A stretch of 64,000 nucleotides of DNA from Serendipita indica DSM 11827 (Eukaryota; Basidiomycota; Agaricomycetes; Sebacinales; Serendipitaceae): positions 1,240,001 to 1,304,000 of the forward strand of contig CAJVGD010000002.1 of assembly GCA_910890315.1 (NCBI GenBank). Direction: 5' to 3'. A program made the position numbers and the translations under genes. The notes under the pieces are model-generated. The model was not told the DNA's origin. It did no database searches and was given only the letters and a program-made list of their open reading frames with translations. Below, one piece after another: positions 44,738 through 54,200 of this stretch (within the stretch, counting starts at the first letter, position 1; every line of letters begins with the position of its first letter).

Positions 44738-45757
44738 ATGTCGAAGGTGAGCAGCACTGTCAATGTCTTCGCGTGCTTATACTCATATATTTACTTGTAG
44801 CCTGTCTTATATCGTTTTGGCGGTGTGTGGTCCGCAGTACCTGAGCTTACCTTATAAGCGTAACCTATGAAGACGGGAGATCTCTAACCACCGGAGCGAG
44901 GAGCTTGGCTACACGGACGAAGTCGTTCAGGAGAACGTGTCCGTAAGTCGTGATCACTTACAGGAAGAAAATATACTGAGTCTCCATTCTAGTGGAAGGA
45001 GAAAACCTCGAGGTCAGTTACCTGAAGATCACTGCCCAGAATATCATCCCCGCCCTCGTCACCCCGACCGGCGAGCTTTACGACTCGAGCATGAGCAGTA
45101 CCCAATGCCTAATCAAGAATGCGCCTCAGGGTGCTAAAACCGGCAAGCCAGCGGATCCCAAACTCCTTGAGATTCCCCATGCCGATAATATCAACCCAAA
45201 CGTCTTTCTCTTGGCCGCACGTAATCAAGAGGAACTCGATACGAAGAATTAATCGGTACCCGGATACTTTGTTCGTGCTCGTGAGTTCGAGTTGTCTTCA
45301 TCGCGGAGAGCTCTGACAATTGGTCTGCAGACTACAATATCCTCCAACGTGTCGCACCGACTGCGCCTGCCGAGTTTAAGAAATTTTATGATGCAAAATG
45401 GCCAAGACAAACGGTCTCAGTGCCATTTACACGCCCGGTACCTCCAGCGATTTGAATGCGCCATACTTCAAAGCCTCTCAAAACAACTGGAACGCTGTCG
45501 CCAATTTCACCCTCAGAGTTCTCTCTACACATCTCCCCGAACAAGGATTCCTTGGAAGGGATATCCCTGGCGAAGCCGACTACCACGTAGGAGCATGGCC
45601 CGCGTGTATCACCAACATCCTGGGAGCGAAGAATGAAGCCGGAGCATGGAAGTCGTTTGAGGCATTTGGGCCTGTTCCAAAGAGCTTGCGGAAGTATTTG
45701 GACGCGTGGACGACGAGAAAGTCATGGAACACAGTCTACAAGAACAGGTTTCGCTAG
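44738..45757 (+). pseudogene. GST-like gene, tandem copy 1 (several lesions)
   Basis: Glutathione S-transferase-like fold: MSK spliced to PVLYRFGG, an exon with EELGYTDEVVQENVS, then EGENLEVSYLKITAQNIIPA, VTPTGELYDSSMSSTQCLIK. C-terminal part: FLGRDIPGEADYHVGAW and GAWKSFEAFGPVPKSL. Compared with copy 2 it has lost the GT donor after the ELTL codons (ATAAGC instead of GTGAGT, near 44856), has TAA in place of CAA near 45249, and lacks one base near 45405. Three independent defects make it a pseudogene. It lies 190 bases after the reductase gene. Confidence 0.8.
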
Positions 45758-45949
45758 GTAGTTAAATATCTATTCAAAAAGTTGTGAAACAGGGTGTTTC
45801 GACATCATACTCGGTTTACAGTTGTACTTGGGCCTGTGCATCCGAGGGCCCCCATCCTTGTTCTCGCTCCTAGCCCAGTTGAAGCGATTGTGTGTGCATC
45901 ATGAACTCTGAAATTCAGCTCTACAAGCGGACTCATAGGCCCATTGTCG

Positions 45950-46200
45950 TGGATGCCATGAAGTAGCCGCCCGTAGGGAATGCATTGCCGAGGTCGGACG
46001 AGGTGGCGCCCCCTCAAAGCGGGTTGATCAGGTAAGATAATGTTCCGTGATCTACGGAAATGCTCACACGTACAAATCGGGTGTTTTTCTTCCAATAAAA
46101 CTTGGCAGTGCACCGCAGGGGAGTCGTATAAACTGATTACTGATGTCCGATCATGAGTATGCATGCGGTCTCGTCGGCAATTGGCTGCCGGCGTTGGGCG
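45950..46200 (+). pseudogene. Relic of the b5-reductase 3' end, carried by the GST duplication
   Basis: Aligns by eye with the end of the reductase gene (about 44370-44640): the phrases gccatgaagta, cgaggtcgga, tcaaagc-ggt-gatcaggtaa, ctgattactgatgtccga and gcgtaagcagtcgaag recur in order. Only the last two short exons and the 3' flank are present, with substitutions and gaps. It marks the left edge of the tandem duplication that produced GST copy 2. Confidence 0.7.
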
Positions 46201-46303
46201 TAAGCAGTCGAAGATTCCGAGTCTTGACGTAAGATTGCATAAAAGCTCGCGACAAATGTCCAAGTTGTTTGCTCCAGCAACTTGGCATCCTACTACATCC
46301 ATC

Positions 46304-47344
46304 ATGTCGAAAGTGAGCAGCGCTCTCGAGTTTCTCTGCATGCTTGTACTTATCCCCGTCTGCGCCCCGTAGCCAGTCTTGTACCGCTTTGGTGGCAGCG
46401 TGTGGGCTGCTGTACCCGAGCTTGCCTTGTGAGTATCAGTGATGAGGATACGTAGATTCCTAATTCGTGCAGTGAGGAGCTTGGCTATACCGACCAAGTC
46501 GTACAAGAGACCGTGTCTGTCTGTGGGTCGCAATCATACATCTGCAGGAGGACGCCATACTGATCCTCATTTATAGTGGAGGGAGAAAACCTCGAGCTCA
46601 AGTATTTGAAGATCAGCGCCCAGGGAACCCTCCCCGCCATCGTCACCCCAAGTGGCGAGCTTTACGATTCGAGCACGAGCAGTACCCAATACCTGATCAA
46701 GAATGCGCCCCAAGGTGCCAAAACTGGCAAGCCAGCCGACCCTAAACTCCTCGAGATTCTCCACGCCGACAACATTGACCCAAACTTCTTCCTCCTGGCC
46801 GCACGTAATCAGGAAGAACTCGATGCGAAGAACCAATCGGTACCCGGATACTTTATTCGTGCTCGTGAGTTCGAGTCGTCTTTAGGGGTAGACAGCTCTG
46901 ACGATTGGCCTGTAGACCACAAGGTTCTTCAGCGCGTCGCACCGACTGCGCCTCCTGAACTCAAGGATTTCTATGACGCCAAAGTGACCAAAATTAGCGG
47001 TCTCAATGCCATTTACACCCCAGGTGCTTCCAGTGATTTGACTGCACCATACTTTAAAGCCTCCCAGGAGAACTGGGATGCTGTCGCCAATTTTCACCCT
47101 CAAAGATCTCCCTACATACCTCCCCGAACAAGGATTCCTCGGTGGTGACATCCCTGGTGAAGCTGACTACCACGTAGGAGCATGGCTCGCACGTATTGCT
47201 AGCGTCTTGGGCGCAAAGAATGAGACTGGGGCATGGAAGTCATTCGAGGTATTTGGACCTGTTCCAGAGAGCTTGCAGAAGTATTGGGAAGCGTGGACGG
47301 CGAGAAAGTCGTGGAACGCGGTCTACAAGGATGGGCTTCATTAA
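46304..47344 (+). CDS. GST-like gene, tandem copy 2 (one late frameshift)
   Basis: Same plan as copy 1 with working splice sites: MSK | PVLYRFGGSVWAAVPELAL | EELGYTDQVVQETVS | EGENLELKYLKISAQGTLPA, VTPSGELYDSSTSSTQYLIK, then HHKVLQRVAPTAPPELKDFY and YTPGASSDLTAPYFKASQEN. The thioredoxin-fold cis-Pro (GTLPA) and the Asp-Ser pair of the glutathione site are kept. A T run near 47090 has one more T than copy 1, so the frame shifts and ends at TGA 47146-47148; the normal C-terminus continues in another frame to 47344 (DYHVGAWLARIASVLGAKN). It may be a real lesion or a homopolymer error. Substrate unknown. Confidence 0.7.
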
Positions 47345-47654
47345 ATAGCTGCGTACCTGTTCGAAAATTGTGAAACGAAGCACTTTCAAATCATATTCGG
47401 TTTACAGCTGAACTTGAACCCGACCACCCTTCGGCACATTAGAGACGAAGATCTCCCGAGAAGCCATGCCGACTCGTGCTGCCCAAATCCCGGTGTCTTG
47501 GTCGACTGCAGGCTTCTTATAGTCCCCGTTTGTGTCCAATTTTTGCGCCCACTTACGCTCCTCCACGTCAGATCCTTCACGGCTGGCAGTTCTGAAGTCA
47601 TACTGGCCAAAATCTCTTGGCTGTGCACCTCTACACTCGTTTAGATATCTTTAA

Positions 47655-48675
47655 ATGGATGCTCAACCTCATTCACACTGGGAGATTGACATTACGACGG
47701 CGAGCAGCGTTCTGTTTGACGTTGTCTGCTTCGCCGTCTGTCTCTACACTCTAGCGACTCAAATCCTCCAGCTCTCGACTGCACAATCTTCCGCAAAGTC
47801 ACCCACCTCAAGTGGCGTAGCTTCAGGGGTAGCCACACGCGAGTACTCGGTGTGGAAGAATAAACGACGCCTCCCCATGCTCACCGCAACGCTTGCGACG
47901 CTCCTTTGGCACGCTGGTCGTCTGAGCTTGGTCATCATACTCTCGCTCGAGGCTATTCGTACTCGACAACCTCCGGCCGGGGCCACAGAAGAAGACGAAT
48001 ACGCATACGAGGAGAGATCCAATAACCCTTTCCTACGTCCTCCTGCTGTCTATATAGTTCTCGCTCTCCCTGCCTTTACGCTCGTCTCGCGTACATCCAT
48101 CATCGCCCTCTTCGCGTTTCAAAAGTCTCATAAATGGCACCAAGAGACGACGGCACACAAGAAAGGCTCAACCCAACGTAGGAGAAGCACATCTCACGGG
48201 ACCGAGGCTGCAGAGACGGCAGTGGCAGGCAAGACATCTCGGATCTTCGACCGGGTCATGCAATACATCGTTGACTTGCGACTTCGACTATATGGTCCTA
48301 CTCAGAATCTCTATCTCGTCGCCTTCTATCTCTGTACCGGTCTCGCCATTATGTTTGTACCGTTCACCTACAACCTGATCTGGTACCTCGACACGCCTCG
48401 GTTGGAGTTTATGTCGACGCTTTACTTGGCCGGCATTGTGAGCGACGCGTCGTTGTTCAGTTCCTCTGAAAAGGTGAGTGCCCTCCTTCTCCTTTGAATC
48501 AGGATAGAGACTCAAGCTTGAGCAGCGCCGCAGAGGCATAACCCATCTCAGGAACCTCGTCAATATCAGGTGGTTTGCATTGGGGTTAATGTTCTTCCGT
48601 CTGGGTCATGATGTGGTCTGGAGGTTTTTACTAGACGGCACCGCCGTACAGCTACTTTGGAAGCTCCATGCTTGA
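47655..48675 (+). CDS. Multi-pass (about seven-span) membrane protein, unknown
   Basis: ATG 47655 (MDAQPHSHWEIDITTASSVL). Hydrophobic spans: VLFDVVCFAVCLYTLATQIL, MLTATLATLLWHAGRLSLVI, PAVYIVLALPAFTLVSRTSI, NLYLVAFYLCTGLAIMFVPF and, further on, STLYLAGIVSDASLF. A 52-base intron (48475-48526) joins SSSEK to RRRGITHLRNLVNIRWFALG and a last span, ending WKLHA at TGA 48673-48675. A basic loop (HKKGSTQRRRSTSHG) lies between spans. The frame read through the intron stops early, which supports splicing. It is 73 bases before the sugar transporter start on the same strand. I do not recognise the family; a fungal 7-TM protein without known ligand is possible. Confidence 0.7.
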
Positions 48676-48748
48676 ACGAGAGAATAAATCATGCTTTTAC
48701 CTTACTTTATATGCGAGGCTGAGCCAAAATGTGGGGGCCACCTCTTCT

Positions 48749-50958
48749 ATGCCGACCTTTCATAACAATGACAGCAGGCAATCCCTTATTGGCTCAGAGA
48801 CTTCAGAACTAGACATTTTACCTTTACCAAATCATGGGAATTCTATAGATGACCCGGACGTGTCACGCATGGCGACACTGACGGGCTCGAAACATGTACA
48901 AGGTCCCAAATGGGCCCATCCTCTTATTCTCACGGCGGCTTTCTTTGCAAATCAAAGTATTTGGAGCACGGAAATGGCTTACGGTACGTTTGACCTCGCC
49001 GGGATATTTTGAGATGCCCTGACGGTGCGAAAGCATCTCCATTCTTGCAATCTCTTGGTCTCTCAAGGTTCCAAATCGCACTCGTATTTCTTGCGGCACC
49101 ATTATCTGGTCTCATCGTTCAACCTGCCATCGGCGCGTCGTCGGATCGCTGTACATCCCGCTTTGGACGACGCAGACCGTTCATGTTCATCGGATCAATT
49201 CTATGTGGTCTCTTTATGCTTCTGCTTGCATGGTCATTGGAAGTTGGCGAGGCTCTCGGCGGTGTGAGCGCATCTCCTTCGTTCCCATCGAAACCACTAA
49301 CGTTTGGTAGGGACATAACCTAGAGTCACTATCGCCATTCTTTCCTTCTACTGTGTGGACTTCACTATCAACGCTGGTTCGTTGCTAAATAATCATGGAC
49401 TCTTGACTTACCCTGCACTAAGTAATCGCGGCGAGCCGAACCCTAGTCGTTGACACGCTTGCGAAATCTGAACAAGAGGAAGCAAACATGTGGATTAGTC
49501 GCATGACTGGTCTCGGCGCCTTGGGAGGTTTCTTCGTTGGGCATCTTCACTTGACATCTTTGCCGCTCATTCGCAATCTCGGAGAAACACAGCTTCAAGT
49601 GCTTTCTGCACTTGTTGCGGTTCTCTTGATCAGTTTTCATCTGGGTACTTGCCTCTTGGTTCGCGAGCGCGTGCTCGTCCGACGAGACGAATCGTGAGTT
49701 CACCTCGTTCCGAGATGCCATTCTAATACCCTTAGGCGTACTCACCTATCACTTGATAAATATGTCAAGTCGGCCATGACGTTTGTTCGAAAGCACACGG
49801 TCCACCTGCCATTGCAGATAAAGAGAGTGGTGAGCAAGCCTTTACTCTTCTAACTGCCCTCTAACATGAACAGTGCTGGATCCTTTTCCTGTGTGTCTTC
49901 TGCAAGGGGGAAATCACGTAATGACTTTTGGCAGCTCCTGGATCGGTTGGTTTCCCTTCATGTTTTTCGGTGCACTGTGGATAGGCGACATCTACCGACG
50001 GGAGCATAGTAACAAGAGCGACTATCGTACTGTTGAAGAAATTGACCAGGAAGCCTCCCAGGCGTCTGCGCAAAGCATGATGTATTATGCCTTGGTCGCA
50101 TTTCTATCCTCTTTGCTTCTACCTTTGGTCGTTGCACCTCAGAAGCTGCTTCAGGAGGGTACAGAGACATTGGAGGAGTCTTTTTCGAGGTCTCAATGGC
50201 TTATTCGACCTCTTCAGAAGAGATTCAACCTCTTGACTGTCTGGGCTTTCAGCCAGGTCGTCTTTGCCCTCTGCCTATTCTCAACAGTGTAAGCCTTGTG
50301 GATCAGCCCGCGAATTTGATTTCTTACTGCTTCATTTAGATGGACAACAACTTACGCGGGCGCCTCCATTATTTATGCGATTTGCGGCTTCCCCAGTGCT
50401 CTACTACACTGGGCGCCCCATGCAATCGTTCGTCCTTCCCTTCCTCTTTGCTTTGTCTCATTCTTTCGTAGCTTGGAGAGTCGATCCTCGCTGAAGTGTA
50501 TGAGATGCCACCGCCCGCTAGTGGACAAGAACAAACGGCGCTATTGGCAGATGAAGAAGCGGTTGCAGCACCACTTCCGTCTCCCAGAGGAAGGCGCAAA
50601 CCCGAGCAAGGTGTTCGAGATAATCCCGGCATCGTTCTTGTGCGTACCTCGCTAGTGCTCAACCTCTGCTAAACGGAAAGTAGGGCGTGGCAAACGTGGC
50701 TGTAGTCAGCCCGCAGTTTATCGTCATTGCCATCTCTGCAATCATTTTTGCAATCTTTGAGCCTGGTCGTAGCGTCATTCCGGGCCATGGTGGTGGCGGC
50801 AGGAAACCGTCCGAGCAGTTCGACTCGATCACAATGGTGTTCTGGTTGGTATTCACTCACTCTAGTTAGTTTTTACTGAAAGTTACTCCAGTCTCGGAGG
50901 CGCCTGTGCACTAGCATGCATCCCCATAATACGCAAACTTAGAAGAGAGTATGACTAA
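48749..50958 (+). CDS. SUT1: Sucrose/alpha-glucoside:H+ symporter (SUT-type MFS/GPH)
   Basis: Proton-coupled disaccharide uptake at the plasma membrane. Exons give a polar N-terminus (MPTFHNNDSRQSLIGSETSE), then GPKWAHPLILTAAFFANQS, ASPFLQSLGLSRFQIALVFL, the cytosolic signature GASSDRCTSRFGRRRPF, RTLVVDTLAKSEQEEANMW with SRMTGLGALGGFFVGHL, FGSSWIGWFPFMFFGALWIG and late spans VVSPQFIVIAISAIIFAIF and ACALACIPIIRKLRREYD (stop 50956-50958). The RxxxxDxLxxxxQxxAxxWxSRM pattern and DRxxxRFGRRRPF are those of SUT/SUC proteins, as in S. pombe Sut1. About 12 spans and eight short introns. A loop rich in Pro/Glu precedes the last spans. No lesion seen. Confidence 0.85.
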
Positions 50959-51261
50959 TGGAATATCTTCAACAACCTTTTTTCAGCACTAAGTTACATG
51001 AATAAACCTTTTGCGTGATACATTCCGGGCGATGGTCCGGGCCTTCATAAGTCATGATGAATGGTGATACATATTTAACATCCGTGAAAGAAAACATGGT
51101 AACTATTAGACTCGTTAGAGGCTGTATGAAGGCCTATATAAACACTCACCGAACAGCTAGGCGGGAAGAGAGGCAGAGAGGCAGAGAGGCGAGAGATAGG
51201 AAACCGTACATCTGTTCGAAAATTAGATGTGAATACAAGAAGCAGGAAGAAAACTCACCAA
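50959..51261. other. Intergenic between convergent genes
   Basis: About 300 bases of AT-rich sequence between the sugar transporter stop and the stop of the coiled-coil gene; includes a short gagaggca direct repeat near 51170-51190. No gene seen. Confidence 0.5.
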
Positions 51262-54200
51262 TTAGAGGACACCGCTGGAACTTTCCTTAGTGAGCAGCTC
51301 GTTCAAACATCGGACAACGTTTCCAACACCAGAGCGGACAGTGTCTCGTTCCTCTCCCTCCGGCACCCAGCCCAGGTAACGGCTTTCGAATCGGTCTGGA
51401 TGCCATCTCAGCAGGGCATCACGGATGCGGTCACGCCTGCTCTTGGGAGATGGATTCCACTGACTGAGGAGAAAGTTGCCGACAGCGTTGCGGGTAATGG
51501 CATCTGGATTCGCTGGCGGGTTTAGAAGGGGCCAAGGAACCGTGGCAAATGTAAGAGGCATGCCTCCAGTGGCTGCTTGTGCAACGAGCTGCTTCCATTT
51601 GGCCTCATAAGCCTCCCATGCATCGGCGACGCGCTTGGGCATATTGGAGGAGAGTTGGGCAGAACGATCGCGTGCTTGGAATCTTTCCGTCATCCGTGCA
51701 TTCTCTTCGCGGATTCGGGCCTCTTGAGCACGACGCTCCGCTTCCTCTTGTTGGCGCCTCTCTTCTGCCATGCGTCGTCTCTGCTCCTCTAAGAGTTGAG
51801 ACTGCTTTTCAGTAAGACGACGGCGTCTCTCGTTCTCTTGCCTGATTCGCTCTCTCTCCGCATGCTCAGCATCCAGCCTGGCTTGCTCGGCTTCGAGACG
51901 CTGTAATCGTTCAGCTTCACGTCTGTCAGCTTCCTCCTGTGCTCTTCGTGCAGCAGCAGCAGCGCGTTTCTCTGCTTCTTCTTGTGCCCTGCGAGCGGCC
52001 GCCTGGCGCTCAGCCTCTTCTAGTGCCTTGCGAGCAGCGGCAGCTTGTCTCTCGGCCTCTCTCTCTGCTTCTTCTTGTAATCGTCGCGCTACTAACAGTT
52101 CGGCTTCCATACGCTCACGCTCACGTTGCTCTGCTTGGATCTTTGCTTCACGCTGCCTCTGGAACTCGGCAAGACGCTCCTTTTCGATCGCGATCAGTCG
52201 TGCTTCGTGCTCAGCAGCCTGGCGTTCGCGTTCTTGTCTCTCTTCGGCTTCGCGTTGTTCATCCTTCATCTGTCGTTGCTTGCGCTTCTTCTTGCTTTCG
52301 GTAGCTGGGCGAGCGGGGATTGGTGGAGGTGGGATAGCTGTTACATTTGGCTCCGGTTCTGGTTCTGGTTCTGGTTCTGGCTCCTCTGGAATGGGCGTAA
52401 TGGGTGATATTTCTGTCGCATTATGATGAGCGGATTCGTGGGGAATCTCGGCAGGCATTTCTCGAAGGTTTGCTTCCAGTCGTTCGGCTTCTTCTATCTG
52501 CAATCGGAGACGTTCCTCTCTTTGGCGGAAAGCGATTTCTCGTTTCTCCCGTTCTTTGCGTTTCAATTCGGCAAGCCTGCGTTGGGCCTCCTCCTCTCGA
52601 CGCGCCAGCTCTTGCTCACGAAGCAGAAACTCTTCTTCCTCGCGCTTCAATGCTTCGAGTTGCTCCTGCTCACGACGTCGCTGCTCAGCCTCTCTCGCTC
52701 GCTCGGCATCTTCACGCTGTTTCTTGGCGAAAGCCTCCTGCCTTGCCCGTTCCCTCGCTGCTTCTTCTTGTCGCTTCTTCTCTGCTGCCGCTCGGGCTCT
52801 TTCGGCCTTCTCGCGTTTGCGTCTTTCCTCTTCAGCACGCCTCTGAGCAGCGAGTTCCTCCTGTCTCTTTCGCTCCTCTTCACGCTTCCGTGCTTCCTCC
52901 TCTTCACGCTTTCGCTCCGCCTCAAGTCGCTCCGCCTCGAGTCGTTCTTCCTCCTCGCGCCTGCGTTCTTCCTCAAGTCGTTCCTCTTCTTCACGCTTTC
53001 GCTGCTCTTCACGGAGTCTTTCCTCCTCCTCGAGTCGTTTTCTTTCTGCGGCCTCCTCTTCCTCTTTGCGTTTGCGCTCAGCCTCCTCTTCTTCTTCTTT
53101 GCGCTTGCGCTCAGCTTCCTCGTACTCGATTCGTTTTCGCTCCTCCTCTTCTTCGACTCGCTTTCGTTCCTCTGCTTCGGCACGTTCACGCGCAGCCTGC
53201 TCTTCCCTCTTTCGCTTTTCCTCTGCCTCGCGCTCCTGAGCACGACGCCTCTTTTCCTTTTTGGAGTCGCGATTCATTGTGACTGGCTCTATATGAACGG
53301 AGGTGGAATCCATCTCGGACGTCTGTGTAACCGTAGCAGGCGACGGGGACGATTTGGCGGCCACGAGGGCCGGCTTGGGAGGGGACATTGAGCGAGTGAC
53401 TGGGTCAGGCACCTTGCGGAGAGGGTCATGATTGAAACTAGGAATCGCGGGCCGAGCTCTGAGAGGTTCTGGGCCGATTGACGAAGCAAAGATGTCCGAG
53501 TTGGACATGGACGTCTTGATTGGGGGCGTGGATCGCGGTGTGGTTTCTGAAGTCGTTGTAGCGCTGCCAGGGTCGCCATTGTTGACCTCTGGGCGTGACC
53601 GATGCGACGCTGTTGAGCTGGGCCTAGTCAGTATTGGAATGGGAGGAGACGGTTGGCCGCTTTGAATCCAAGCATTCTTCGAGGGTGAGTGACCAATATT
53701 GAGCGAGCTGATCGTTGATGGACGTGAAGGCAACCCGGGACCTGATGAGCCGACACTACTTCCCGGATGCACCGACGAAGCCGCGGCAGGAGAAGAAGAG
53801 CTTGCCATGGAACTCCACTGGGCCATTACGGATCGAGATGGCGTTCCATGGTTTGACGTTGACGAAGGGTTGTGGCCGATTGGAAGCGTGGAAGCGCGCG
53901 AGAGGGTAGAGGCTGGCGTATGCGTTGCACTAGTAGTCGCATCTATGGAACCATGCCACCGATGTCCTTGACTCGTGGGGGACGTGCTGAGGACCTGATT
54001 CAAGGAGGCCTTTGCACCTGGTAGTCCGATAGGAGGTGCAAACGACTTTTCACCAGCAGATCCCCTCCGGGAGCTGGTTGCATCTGATGAAGTAATAGTC
54101 GTACTCGAAGACGCACCAGATACCCCTGACCACGCACCAGATGATCGCGTTGACTGGGTACCGCTAGAGGAAAACGTGGTCGACGAGGAATTTCGAAGAT

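Noticed and set aside
45805-46533. Minus-strand frame of 242 codons between the GST copies
   Set aside because: Overlaps the duplicated reductase relic and the start of GST copy 2 in antisense; low-complexity composition and no domain.
22980-47344. Idea that the amidohydrolase and GST pairs form one catabolic cluster
   Set aside because: They are about 19 kb apart with proteasome, kinetochore and carrier genes between them; no shared regulator is seen.
48475-48541. Short 29-base intron giving a C-terminus DRDSSLSSAAEA for the multi-pass protein
   Set aside because: Far below the usual intron size here; the 52-base alternative yields a further membrane span and a longer natural end.
52404-53391. 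Plus-strand frames of 292 and 322 codons, rich in Leu, Ser and Phe, looking like membrane proteins
   Set aside because: They are the reverse complement of the Glu/Arg/Lys-rich coiled-coil exon; GAG and AAG codons read as CTC and CTT. The minus frame is open for 1650 codons and ends in a conserved module.
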